From the NCBI RefSeq assembly GCF_008704655.1, contig NZ_CP023688.1, positions 4,526,001-4,590,000 on the forward strand: DNA of 64,000 bases, in the 5' to 3' direction. The position numbers and the translations under genes are program-made. Positions 9,075 through 17,142 of this stretch are shown in pieces. The notes below the pieces were generated by a model. It was not told the DNA's origin and did not search any database. It was given only the letters and a program-made list of their open reading frames with translations. Source of the stretch: Streptomyces rimosus. Lineage in GTDB: Bacteria; Actinomycetota; Actinomycetes; Streptomycetales; Streptomycetaceae. The first letter of the stretch is position 1. Every line of letters begins with the position of its first letter.

Positions 9075-9707
9075 CCGTAGGGGCCCGGCCTTCCCCACGG
9101 GAACGCGCCGCCCCAGCGGGGCCAGGGCCAGGAGAAACAACAGTGCGGCCACCGGCAGCAGGTCGAGCGTGGCGGTCATGGCCACCGCGCCCGCCACGAC
9201 GGCCAAGGGCCGCCAGGCACTGATCACCCGCAGGACGGCCAACTGACCGAGGAGCACGAGCAGGCCGACGTAGAACAGCAACGGCACCACCGTGTAAATG
9301 ACGGGCATCACCCCTGGCACGCCCTGAATCCTGGCGAACAGCTCCCTCATGGCCTCGTGATCCGCCGATACGTACGCGACGAGCAGGTCGATGCCCGCCT
9401 GCACCGCCAAGGCCGCCACCCCGACCAGCCCCAGCGCCGCCGCCCCGGTACCCACCGCCCGCTGCGTCTCGCCCTGCCGCGCCACCAGGCGCCGCAATCC
9501 CAGCAGCACGGGAACGAAGAGCAGGACACCCGCCAGCAGGAAGAGATGCCCGATCGACCAGGCCGGCCCCGGCCCCCGTTCCGTGTCCATCAGCCGGACC
9601 AGCCCGTATACCGCCATGCACCCCGGTCCGGCGACAAACGCCGACCGCCCCCACGTCGTAGCTGTCATGGTCGTAGTTGTCATGCACCGAGCTTCGGGGA
9701 CCGACAC
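9045..9707 (-). CDS. Hypothetical multi-pass membrane protein
   Basis: A 220-aa protein with about six hydrophobic helices and short loops. The start is GTG at 9707, chosen because GGAGG lies 8 nt upstream; the in-frame ATG eight codons later (MTTTTMTATT) is an alternative. No domain is recognised. It converges on the MerR gene with a 30-bp overlap of coding ends, so simultaneous strong expression of both seems unlikely. Function unknown. Confidence 0.65.
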   Translation of the reverse strand: MSVPEARCMTTTTMTATTWGRSAFVAGPGCMAVYGLVRLMDTERGPGPAWSIGHLFLLAGVLLFVPVLLGLRRLVARQGETQRAVGTGAAALGLVGVAALAVQAGIDLLVAYVSADHEAMRELFARIQGVPGVMPVIYTVVPLLFYVGLLVLLGQLAVLRVISAWRPLAVVAGAVAMTATLDLLPVAALLFLLALAPLGRRVPVGKAGPLRSAGWGTAGG

Positions 9708-9858
9708 GTGCCCCACCTCCGGGAACCCCCGGACACGCCCCTGAGCCACCCCCGATGCTTCCCCGGCCCTGGCCGATCCGCTGTCGGCCCCTGTCTGGTG
9801 CCTCCGTCGGCCCCTTGCCGATGGTTCGTCGGCCCCTGGCCATCACTCGGCTGGTGGC

Positions 9859-10236
9859 TCAGTCAAGCTTCATATCGCCGAAGACCACCTTGCTGTTCCA
9901 GTTCCCCCCTCCCCAGTTGTGCGCGGCGGTGGACGGTGCGGAGTACTCCCGGCCAACCTGCGTCCGGCCAACCTGCGTCCGGTCACCGTGCTTCCAGTCA
10001 TCGGGTGTGCCGACTCCTCGGCCGTGCCGCCCAGGGTGGTCGAGGTGGCCCACCGCGACCGGGCGCCCAAGATCCACTACGTGACCGGTCTTGGCAGGCT
10101 GACCAAGGTGGCCGTGGCGGCCGTCCTTGCCCGCCCTGCCGTGCTGGTTGTCGGCGGTGGCCGTACCGGCGGTGAACAGGACTGCCGTGGCGGCCACGGT
10201 GAGCGCCCCGACCGTGGCACCAATGCCTCTGCGCAT
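9859..10236 (-). CDS. Small secreted His/Gly-rich protein
   Basis: A 125-aa protein with a clear signal peptide: MRRGIGATVGA, a hydrophobic core to about residue 27 and an Ala-Thr-Ala-Asp cleavage region. The mature part is rich in His, Gly and Asp, with a duplicated VGRTQ segment from a 15-bp tandem repeat at 9950-9979. It ends in an NWGGGNWNSKVVFGD stretch reminiscent of small secreted Streptomyces proteins of unknown role. It stands alone between the membrane protein and the carotenoid oxygenase. His clusters might bind metal; this is inference only. Confidence 0.65.
   Translation of the reverse strand: MRRGIGATVGALTVAATAVLFTAGTATADNQHGRAGKDGRHGHLGQPAKTGHVVDLGRPVAVGHLDHPGRHGRGVGTPDDWKHGDRTQVGRTQVGREYSAPSTAAHNWGGGNWNSKVVFGDMKLD
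9950..9979. repeat. 15-bp tandem duplication inside secreted protein gene
   Basis: CGGCCAACCTGCGTC occurs twice head to tail and encodes the repeated VGRTQ peptide. The length is a multiple of three, so the frame is kept. Confidence 0.7.
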
Positions 10237-10368
10237 ATGACTTCTCCCCTCGTCAGGAGCCGTCCGGAGTGGACACCCTCATCCGATACCGGCGCGCCCC
10301 CGGCCGCCATTCGGTCGCGTGCACTCGGGGGACCGGGGGGCGGGTCCGGCTCATCCGCTACGGGGCAG

Positions 10369-11733
10369 CTACGCGCCGGGCTCCGGGTCCGGGAGCCAGT
10401 TCCCGTGGAAGCCGTGGGGCACCCGCCGGGGCAGGTGAACCGTGGCCACCGGGTCCTTGGATATGTCCTCCGCGTCGAGGATGACCAGATCACTGGTGTC
10501 CTTGGCAGCGTCGTAGACATAGGCAAGCAGCCACCCCGGTCCGTCGGGCCGGTCGTCCGCCGGGGCGAAGGACGCCTCGTCCGGTACGCGGCCGGGGCCG
10601 AACTCGTGACGGGTGCTGGTGCCGGCATGCAGGTCGTAGCGGATCAGCGCGCCGGGGAGCGGGTCGGACCCGGGCCCACCGGCCCGCGTGATATGTCCGA
10701 ACCGGGCGTCCAGCCCCGCCATCCGGTCGTCGATACGCGGGAACTCGCCCGCCTGGTCGTCCAACTGCTCCTCGGCGACCTTGCCCGAGTTCAGGTCGAT
10801 GGTCCACTTCCATAGGGTGGGCGGCGACTTGAACTCCATTGTCGGGTAGCGGGACACATGGAGCACGATGTGCCCCTGCCCGTCATCGTGCGCGTTGAGC
10901 GAGTGGAACACGTAGCAGGGGTCGATGGAGAACCAGCGGACCTGGCCGTGCGGGTCGTCGCGCCGCAGGACGCCGAGCCGGGCCCCGTACTCCGGGTCCC
11001 ATGCGAACGGCATGCCGGCCGACCGGCGGTCGAAGACCATCGGGAGATCCATGAAGACGACGTGCTCCGCCGTCAGGTGGAAGTCGTGCATCATCGTCGG
11101 CGCCGGCACCTCGATGGGGCGGCTCACCGCCAACTGGCCGTCGGCGTCGGCCCGGTGATAGGTCAGGTAGGGCGCGGCCCCGGTGGCGTAGCCGAAGAAG
11201 TGCAGCTCTCCCGTGGTCGGGCAGGTCTTCGGGTGCGCGGTCATGGCAGTGGTCAGCCGGCCGCCGAAGTCGTACGGACCGACGGTCTCCAGCTCGTGTC
11301 CCGGACGGCAGTCGATCTCGTACGGGAAGGACGACTCGACCAGGGCGAAGGTGCGGCCGGCGTGCCGGACCACGTGGGTGTTGGCGACCCCGGCGGCCAG
11401 GCCGCCTCGCTCGTCACCGACCCGTATGCCGTCGGTGAAGGTCACCGTGCGGACCCAGCGGTTGCGGTACGAGACGGCCCTGCCGCCTTCCAGGCGGACG
11501 CCGTGGACCATGCCGTCGCCGAAGAACCAGTGCGCCGACGCGGCGTCCCGCGGGTTGGGGCCGTTGCGGAGGTACCAGCCCGTCAGCTCGGGCGGCACCG
11601 CGCCGGTGACGGGCAGTTCGTACGCGGTGAGTTCCTCCATCACCGGGGCGAAGTTGCCCGCGAGGTGTGGGGGCGGAGCGGAAGCGGAACCGGGCGCCGG
11701 GGTGGCGGAGCCGGGAGTGTTCGTCGTTGTCAT
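10369..11733 (-). CDS. Carotenoid oxygenase (retinal pigment epithelium/CCD family)
   Basis: A 454-aa non-heme Fe(II) dioxygenase that should cleave a carbon double bond of a carotenoid, apocarotenoid or stilbene. The four expected iron-binding histidines can be placed: His167 (TAHPK), His216 (MMHDFH), His277 (YVFHSLNA) and His443 (GFHGNW). N-terminal motif GWYLRNGPNP is typical of the family. Length is close to bacterial members (450-500 aa). The start is ATG 11733, with AGGAGG about 12 nt upstream, and it overlaps the stop of the preceding membrane gene as ATGA. That partner gene is frameshifted here. No carotenoid biosynthesis genes are in the window, so the substrate is open. Confidence 0.92.
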   Translation of the reverse strand: MTTTNTPGSATPAPGSASAPPPHLAGNFAPVMEELTAYELPVTGAVPPELTGWYLRNGPNPRDAASAHWFFGDGMVHGVRLEGGRAVSYRNRWVRTVTFTDGIRVGDERGGLAAGVANTHVVRHAGRTFALVESSFPYEIDCRPGHELETVGPYDFGGRLTTAMTAHPKTCPTTGELHFFGYATGAAPYLTYHRADADGQLAVSRPIEVPAPTMMHDFHLTAEHVVFMDLPMVFDRRSAGMPFAWDPEYGARLGVLRRDDPHGQVRWFSIDPCYVFHSLNAHDDGQGHIVLHVSRYPTMEFKSPPTLWKWTIDLNSGKVAEEQLDDQAGEFPRIDDRMAGLDARFGHITRAGGPGSDPLPGALIRYDLHAGTSTRHEFGPGRVPDEASFAPADDRPDGPGWLLAYVYDAAKDTSDLVILDAEDISKDPVATVHLPRRVPHGFHGNWLPDPEPGA

Positions 11734-12319
11734 GCGGAACGAGCCTCCTGAGCGTAGGAGCGTGCGCCGGCCTTCTCCAGGTAACGCGCTCGGGCGCGCT
11801 GTGGGTAGGACGCGGTGAAACGCAGCGGGATGACGAAGGCACTGACGTGGACGGCGATCAGGACGGCCGTGCCCAGCCCATAGGCCGTGACCAGGACCTG
11901 CCCCGCCGCGGCGAGCGTGAAGGACGCGGCCCAGGCCGCGCTGAGCACTTGGTTGATCCGCAGGAAGAGCGGGGTCTGCCAGACCTCGGGCGGCGCGTGG
12001 TGCCGGGCTATGGCGAGGGTGAAGGGGCGGTGGACGGCCAGGGAGCCCCAGGTGATCAGCGCCAGCCAACCCGACGACAGGGCTCCGTCGTAAGCCCGCA
12101 GCCCGCTGTCCGGGCGGAGGAACGCGAGCGCGGTGACGCCGCGAAGAACACGAGAGTGCCGTACTCAAGGACCCGCATCGAGGGGGACAGACCCCCGGCG
12201 CGGTCCAGGTAGAGCAGTACGCCACCGAGCAGCAGGGCCGCCAGCGCTGCCCACTGCCACGACGCCCAGGCCACGGCTCCGTAAGCGATCCACGGGATGA
12301 ACCCCCGCAAGTAGGTCAT
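11730..12319 (-). pseudogene. Frameshifted membrane protein gene coupled to carotenoid oxygenase
   Basis: The ATG at 12319 opens MTYLRGFIPWIAYG and two hydrophobic helices up to about 12140. There the frame is lost, but a second frame is open from about 12138 to a TGA at 11730 and gives two more helices (WLALITWGSLAVHR; FTLAAAGQVLVTAYG). One base missing near 12136-12140 restores a continuous protein of about 195 aa with four or five helices. The stop overlaps the oxygenase start (ATGA), so the two were translated together. It is either a recent pseudogene or a base-calling error in a G/C run. No named family is recognised. Confidence 0.7.
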
Positions 12320-12361
12320 GAAACTCGACTCCCCCGACCATCCAGCGACATTCCAACTTCA

Positions 12362-12415
12362 ACATGTCAAAGCTAGAAGGTCATGCGTTGACGTGTCAAT
12401 AGTGGAAGGTAAAGT
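12362..12415. promoter_or_regulatory. Divergent operator and promoter of padR-like gene and oxygenase operon
   Basis: ACATGTCAA (12362-12370) and TTGACGTGT (12388-12396) form an inverted repeat with a 17-bp spacer. A direct repeat TGTCAA-N10 also occurs at 12365 and 12394. A plus-strand promoter TTGACG (12388) with TAAAGT (12410-12415) would start transcription at or next to the ATG at 12423, giving a leaderless message. On the minus strand, TTGACA (12394-12399) with an AT-rich -10 about 18 bp on fits the oxygenase operon. PadR proteins commonly bind such repeats and repress both sides. Confidence 0.5.
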
Positions 12416-12422
12416 GGCGGTC

Positions 12423-13022
12423 ATGAGCCTCCGCCATGCCGTTCTGGGCCTGCTGGCCGAATCCCCTGCCAGCGGCTACGACTTGATGAAGACGTTCGAC
12501 GTGTCGCTCGCGCACGTCTGGCCGGCCACCCAGAGCCAGGTCTACGGAGAGCTGAACAAGCTCACCGACGCGCAGCTCATCGAGGTGGTGGCCCACGGCC
12601 CCCGCGGCCGCAAGGAGTACGCGATCACCAAGGCAGGGCGGGCCGAACTGCATCGCTGGCTCATCGAGGTGGAACCCACCGGCCCGCAGCGCCACGACGG
12701 CCTGTTGCGCGTCTTCTTCCTCGGCGTACTCACGCCGCTGGAGGCCCGTACGTTCCTCCTGCAACAGGCCGAGCGGGCCGCCCGGGCGCACGCCCTCTAC
12801 CAGGAAGTCGCGGACAGCAGCGACTGGGACGAGGAAATGGTCGCGGTGTACGGGCGCATCGCCCTGGAATTCGGCCTGCGGCAAACCGCCATGATGGAGG
12901 GCTGGGCCAAGTGGGCCGCCGAAGAGATCAACTCCGACCGGGCACGCCGGGCCCGGGACGCGGTCAAGGAGCAGGAGGAGAAAGCCGAGGAACAGCGGCG
13001 GGAGATGCAGGAACAGGAGTAG
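12423..13022 (+). CDS. PadR family transcriptional regulator
   Basis: A 199-aa regulator. Residues 1-80 are the PadR winged helix (MSLRHAVLGLLAESPASGYDL, then HVWPATQSQVYGELNKL). A C-terminal Vir-type helical domain mediates dimers and ends in a charged coiled-coil tail rich in Glu and Gln. The start is ATG 12423, matching the conserved family N-terminus; GTG 12414 is possible. It is divergent from the membrane protein/carotenoid oxygenase operon and shares a repeat-containing intergenic region with it, so it is the likely repressor of that operon and of itself. The inducing ligand is unknown. Confidence 0.88.
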   Translation: MSLRHAVLGLLAESPASGYDLMKTFDVSLAHVWPATQSQVYGELNKLTDAQLIEVVAHGPRGRKEYAITKAGRAELHRWLIEVEPTGPQRHDGLLRVFFLGVLTPLEARTFLLQQAERAARAHALYQEVADSSDWDEEMVAVYGRIALEFGLRQTAMMEGWAKWAAEEINSDRARRARDAVKEQEEKAEEQRREMQEQE

Positions 13023-13093
13023 GAGGAGGGGAAAGGGGCTGGGAGGAGCCAGGGCGGGTGGGTCTCGGCTTGGGGCCAACCCGGCTCACGTGT

Positions 13094-13153
13094 TTCTCGA
13101 ACCGATCCCGGCCCGGCCCGGGGGGATTCTCGAACCGATCCCAACCCGGCCCG
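13094..13153. repeat. Two 27-bp direct repeats in intergenic region
   Basis: TTCTCGAACCGATCCC followed by a CCGG-rich end occurs at 13094-13120 and 13127-13153, 25 of 27 positions identical. They lie downstream of the padR-like gene and downstream of the convergent TetR gene. Possible protein-binding or recombination product; no hairpin is formed. Confidence 0.5.
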
Positions 13154-13236
13154 AGGTGCCTCGGTTTCGGATTACTCCGGCGGTGATGGCTCCTGGGCCC
13201 AGCCCGGCTCGGACCCCGAGTGCAGACCTCCGGACC

Positions 13237-13938
13237 TCAGCCCCCACGCACCCCGTCGAACGCCCCGTACAAGAAGAGCTCCACCAACTCCCGCGCGCCG
13301 ACGCCCTCCTGCCCCGCGGACGACGTTGTCGCCTGTCCCAGCGCAACGAACACCCTGGCCAGCGCCTCCGGCGTCATCCGTAGCCGGTCCCGTTCGGGCT
13401 CGAACAGGGCGGTGACCGCGGCCAGTGGGGCCGCCATCGCCTCCTCCCGGCTGCCGGGCACCGGCGCCGCGCTCGTATCCGTGCGAGTATCCGGGCCCGT
13501 ACGGGCGCCCGGGCCCGTATCCGTACCCCCGCCCTTCGGCGCCTCCCGCCCCCGCAGATGCCCCGTCGCGTGCAGCGCGCCGATCACCGCACCGATACGC
13601 GACAGGTGCTCCCGCATCGCGTCCAGCGCCCCGGTCAGCCGGTCGGCGAGCGGCTGGTCCAGGGAGATGGCGGCCAGCGATGTGAGCAGGGCGTCGGGGC
13701 GAAGGGCCTCGGCCACACAGGCCGCCAGCAGCGCGTCCTTGTCCTCGAACACGCGGAAGATCGTCGCCTCGCCGATGCCCGCGGCGCGCGCCACCTTCGC
13801 GGTGGTCACGGCCGCCCCGTACTCGGCCACCAGAGGCAGCGCGGCCGTAACGATCATCGACCGGCGCTCGTCGGCGCTCATCCCCGGCGCGCGGCGGCGC
13901 CGGCCCGGCGCGCCCGTCACCTCCACTGCCTCAGTCAT
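13237..13938 (-). CDS. TetR/AcrR family transcriptional regulator
   Basis: A 233-aa repressor-type protein. The N-terminal helix-turn-helix is at about residues 22-70 (ADERRSMIVTAALPLV, then TTAKVARAAGIGEATIFRVF). The remainder is the helical ligand-binding domain, interrupted by a low-complexity Gly/Thr/Asp-rich insert at about 130-160. It is a single gene, convergent with the padR-like gene; no divergent target is directly adjacent, since the next minus-strand gene (pspAB) starts 600 bp upstream. The ligand and regulon cannot be inferred. Confidence 0.85.
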   Translation of the reverse strand: MTEAVEVTGAPGRRRRAPGMSADERRSMIVTAALPLVAEYGAAVTTAKVARAAGIGEATIFRVFEDKDALLAACVAEALRPDALLTSLAAISLDQPLADRLTGALDAMREHLSRIGAVIGALHATGHLRGREAPKGGGTDTGPGARTGPDTRTDTSAAPVPGSREEAMAAPLAAVTALFEPERDRLRMTPEALARVFVALGQATTSSAGQEGVGARELVELFLYGAFDGVRGG

Positions 13939-13994
13939 GCCGCCAAGTTACGCGAGCCGGGCGCCCGCGCCGGAACCGGCCGCCACCGGCCCGT

Positions 13995-14570
13995 TCACAG
14001 CCCTGGAGCGCCCCAGACCGGGAACCACCGGCTGAGATCCGCCTCGATCTCCAGGTCGTCGGCGAGCAGCGCGCGCACCTCCAGTTCCAGGGCACTGTCA
14101 CGCTTCTCGGTGGGCGCGCTTTCCGGTCCGGTCTGCGGGGCGAAGGGATAGAACGTGCCGCGCTTGTAGAGGTAGACCAACGCCAGCGAGCGGTCCCGGT
14201 CGTCCCGGAAGCCCATCAGGGAACACAGCAGTTGCGGGCCGAAACCCGCGCTCTCCAAGGAGCTGTTGACCGCGTGCAGGTCGTTCACCAGGGACGCGGT
14301 GTCGTCGGGGGCGTGCCGTGCCAGCATCCAGGTGTAGCCGTACTCGTCCTGGCTGAACTCGGCCGGGCTGCCCAGGAGGCCGCGTACCTCCTCCTGGATG
14401 CCGCGGAACGCGCCGCCCTCGACGCTCGCGAAACACACCGAGCCGAGGCCGGTGGGCCGGAACCCGGCCGCGGCCTGGAGGGTGACGGCCGCGGAGGGAA
14501 GCGCGAAGAGCCGGTCGAGGTCGGGGCGTACCGGCTTGCTGCGTCCGAGGATGGCGTCCAGGAAACCCAT
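13995..14570 (-). CDS. pspAB: PspA-associated protein PspAB
   Basis: A 191-aa soluble protein beginning MGFLDAILGRSKPVRPDLDR, typical of the actinobacterial PspAB family. It lies 50 bp downstream of the htpX-like protease gene, the arrangement usual for this family in actinobacteria and some archaea. PspAB is linked genomically to the phage-shock/envelope-stress PspA system; its biochemical activity is not established. AAGGAGAG provides a good ribosome-binding site. The identification rests on the recalled N-terminus and on gene context. Confidence 0.75.
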   Translation of the reverse strand: MGFLDAILGRSKPVRPDLDRLFALPSAAVTLQAAAGFRPTGLGSVCFASVEGGAFRGIQEEVRGLLGSPAEFSQDEYGYTWMLARHAPDDTASLVNDLHAVNSSLESAGFGPQLLCSLMGFRDDRDRSLALVYLYKRGTFYPFAPQTGPESAPTEKRDSALELEVRALLADDLEIEADLSRWFPVWGAPGL

Positions 14571-14583
14571 GCGGTGCTCTCTC

Positions 14584-14625
14584 CTTGATCGGTCGGGTCA
14601 CGCCGTCTTGATCGGTCGGGTCACG
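14584..14625. repeat. 19-bp direct duplication between htpX and pspAB
   Basis: CTTGATCGGTCGGGTCACG occurs at 14584-14602 and again at 14607-14625. The second copy includes the htpX stop codon. It looks like a short tandem duplication that lengthened the intergenic gap ahead of the pspAB ribosome-binding site. Confidence 0.7.
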
Positions 14626-15520
14626 GCCGTCCCAGCTGCGCCGAGATCCGGCCCAGCTGTTCCAGCCGCTGCTCCAGCGTCGGGTGCGAGGACAGCAGCC
14701 GCCCGAAGCTCTCCTTCGAGAACGCCGGTACGAAGAAGAACGCGTTGAACGGTTCGGCCTTGCGCAGGTCCCGTGTCGGGATCCGCGCCATCTGCCCGGT
14801 GACCTTGGTCAGCGCGGCGGCCAGCGCGGACGGCCGCCCCGTCAGGAGCGCGGCGGCCCGGTCGGCGGACAGCTCGCGGTAGCGCGACAGCAGCCGGGTC
14901 AGCAGGAAGCTGACGGCGTAGACGACGGCGCTGACCAGCGTGACGATCAGTACGGCGATCGCCGCGTTGTTGTCGCGGTTGTTGCGGCCGACGCCGCTCC
15001 ACAGGGCCGCCCGCGTGATGATCCCGGCCAGCACGCCCAGGAACGAGGCGATCGTCATGACCGCGACATCGCGGTGGGCGACGTGCGACAGCTCGTGCGC
15101 GAGGACGCCTTCCAGCTCCTCCGGTTCCAGCCGCCGCAGCAGGCCAGTCGTCGCGCACACCATCGCGTTCTTCTGGTTGCGGCCGGTCGCGAAGGCGTTC
15201 GGTACGTCCGATTCGGCGACCGCGACACGCGGCTTGGGCATGTCGGCCAGCGCGCACAGCCGGTCGACGGCGCCGTGCAGCTCGGGCGCCTGTTCGGGGG
15301 AGACCTCGCGGGCGCCCATGCTGAAGGCCGCGATCCGGTCGCTGAACCAGAACTGCGCGATGAACAGGGCGCCCGAGATGAGCAGCACCACCACCCACGC
15401 GCCCTTGAGGAGCACCACCAGCGCGCCCACCACGACCACGTACAGCAGGCCGATGAAGAACATCGTCGTGACCATGCGCGAGGTCAGGCCGCGGTCGGGG
15501 GCGAATCGGGTTCGTGCCAT
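14621..15520 (-). CDS. htpX: Zinc metalloprotease HtpX (M48 family)
   Basis: A 299-aa membrane protease that degrades misfolded membrane proteins. Two N-terminal membrane helices (about 16-60) precede the zinc motif HELSH at residues 142-146; the third ligand is probably the Glu of YRELSADRA. Two further hydrophobic segments follow the motif, as in E. coli HtpX. It is first in the unit with pspAB, consistent with envelope stress quality control. There is no obvious ribosome-binding site beyond GGACTGAG ahead of the ATG. The family assignment is firm. Confidence 0.92.
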   Translation of the reverse strand: MARTRFAPDRGLTSRMVTTMFFIGLLYVVVVGALVVLLKGAWVVVLLISGALFIAQFWFSDRIAAFSMGAREVSPEQAPELHGAVDRLCALADMPKPRVAVAESDVPNAFATGRNQKNAMVCATTGLLRRLEPEELEGVLAHELSHVAHRDVAVMTIASFLGVLAGIITRAALWSGVGRNNRDNNAAIAVLIVTLVSAVVYAVSFLLTRLLSRYRELSADRAAALLTGRPSALAAALTKVTGQMARIPTRDLRKAEPFNAFFFVPAFSKESFGRLLSSHPTLEQRLEQLGRISAQLGRP

Positions 15521-15826
15521 GCCTCTCAGTCCTCCAAACCGCAGAGTCCGTGGAGCTCACCCGAGGAACCGCGCTTAATCCGGGGAACCGCGCGGGTGCC
15601 TTAGACCCGATTCTCCCTCTTGCCGGGTTTTTACGGCGTAAAGCGGAGGCCATGGATTACGGCGAGGTGGTGGGCCTGGGGGGCAGGCCGGTGGGCCGGG
15701 GCGGCCGACCGGCGGGCCAGGAGACCGATAGGGGCTGGGGCACCCGCCCCGACCGGCCCACGTGGCACCTGCGGCTACCGCGGCGCCCCGGCTCCCCATG
15801 GCGCGCCCATCACACCCCGCGGCCCC

Positions 15827-16720
15827 CTACTCCCCGAGCTGCGCCAGCCCCTCCGCAGCGATCCGCTCGAACACCGTGAGATCGGCTTCGAAGACCGAGT
15901 CGGCGATCGGCCAGTGCAGCACGATCTCGTCGATGCCCGCCTCGGCGTGTGCACCCGCGAAGTCCACGAAGGCGTCCAGGGAGGCGAGCGGGCGGTCCGG
16001 CGAGAAGCCGGTGAGCATGATCTTCGTCAGCTCCGCGGTGTCCCGGCCGGCCTCGGCGCATGCCTTCTCCAGGCGGCCGACCTGCCCGCGTACCGCTTCC
16101 AGCGACTCGGCCGCGCTGCCGGTCGCAGACACCTTCGGATCGCCGGTCGTCACCCACGCCTGCCCGTGACCGGCCGCCAGCTTCATCCCGCGCGGCCCGG
16201 TCGCCGCGATCGCGAACGGCAACCTGGGCCGCTGCACACAGCCGGGGATGTTGCGCACCTCGTGGGCGCGGTAGTGCTTGCCCTCATAGGTGACCACATC
16301 GTTCGTGAGCAGCCGGTCCAGCAGCGGCACGAACTCGGCGAAGTGGTCGGCGCGTTCCCGCGGCGTCCACGGCTCCTGGCCGAGCGCCGTGGCGTCGAAG
16401 CCGGAGCCGCCGGCGCCGATGCCCAGGGTGATCCGCCCGTCGCTGATGTCGTCCAGCGAGATCAGTTCCTTGGCGAGGGTCACGGGGTGCCGGAAGTTCG
16501 GGGAGGTCACGAGCGTGCCCAGGCGCATCCGGGACGTCGCGGCGGCGGCCGCGGTCAGCGTCGGCACCGCGCCGAACCACGGCTCGTCGCGAAAGCTCCG
16601 CCAGGACAGGTGGTCATAGGTGTACGCGGTGTGGAAGCCCAGCTCCTCGGCGCGCTGCCACACCTCCCGGCCGCCCTCGGACCAGCGGCGAACGGGGAGG
16701 ATCACGGTGCTCAGTCGCAT
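15827..16720 (-). CDS. LLM class oxidoreductase, probably F420-dependent
   Basis: A 297-aa luciferase-like (TIM-barrel) protein. The start is ATG 16720 (MRLSTVILPVRRW). Features include YDHLSWRSF, RLGTLVTSPNFRHP and GAGGSGFDA, typical of F420-binding LLM enzymes of actinobacteria. It would transfer hydride between F420H2 and an unidentified substrate in the cytoplasm. It is divergent from the HAD phosphatase gene at 17143. FMN cannot be excluded as the cofactor. Confidence 0.85.
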   Translation of the reverse strand: MRLSTVILPVRRWSEGGREVWQRAEELGFHTAYTYDHLSWRSFRDEPWFGAVPTLTAAAAATSRMRLGTLVTSPNFRHPVTLAKELISLDDISDGRITLGIGAGGSGFDATALGQEPWTPRERADHFAEFVPLLDRLLTNDVVTYEGKHYRAHEVRNIPGCVQRPRLPFAIAATGPRGMKLAAGHGQAWVTTGDPKVSATGSAAESLEAVRGQVGRLEKACAEAGRDTAELTKIMLTGFSPDRPLASLDAFVDFAGAHAEAGIDEIVLHWPIADSVFEADLTVFERIAAEGLAQLGE

Positions 16721-17142
16721 GGGTACGAGCCTACGGCCGCACGGGAAAGCCCCCCGTGAGCCCTGTGAGCTCCAACGCGCCGGGGGCGCACGCCGTAGGC
16801 ACGGGCACGGCGCTGAACGTACATTCGATCCTGCGCGGCACCCGTTCACCCCACCCGCCGTCGCCGTACGGTGCCACGCCCCGGCGTCCGGACAGCCGCT
16901 CGAAGGGCCCTCCACCCACGTCCAGGTGCCCCACTGCCTGCGCCCAGCCACCACGCCACCCGAACCCGGACACCTCGCCGTCCAACCCGGACACCACGCC
17001 ATCCGCCCCCAGATGCCCGCTGCCCGCGTACGGACGGCCCGACACCCGCACACAGACGGCCCCCGCCCCTGGACAGGCCGTTCTTCCCCGTAAAGCTCAT
17101 GCGCGCAACCCGCCGCACGCCTGTGCGCGCATATGCGCGAAG
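16721..17142. other. Intergenic region, LLM gene to HAD gene
   Basis: A 422-bp divergent spacer. It contains CCAACCCGGACACC-like direct repeats near 16945-17015 and several GCGCATA-type motifs just upstream of the HAD gene. No supported gene was seen; the open frames here are continuations of neighbouring ORFs. Confidence 0.5.
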
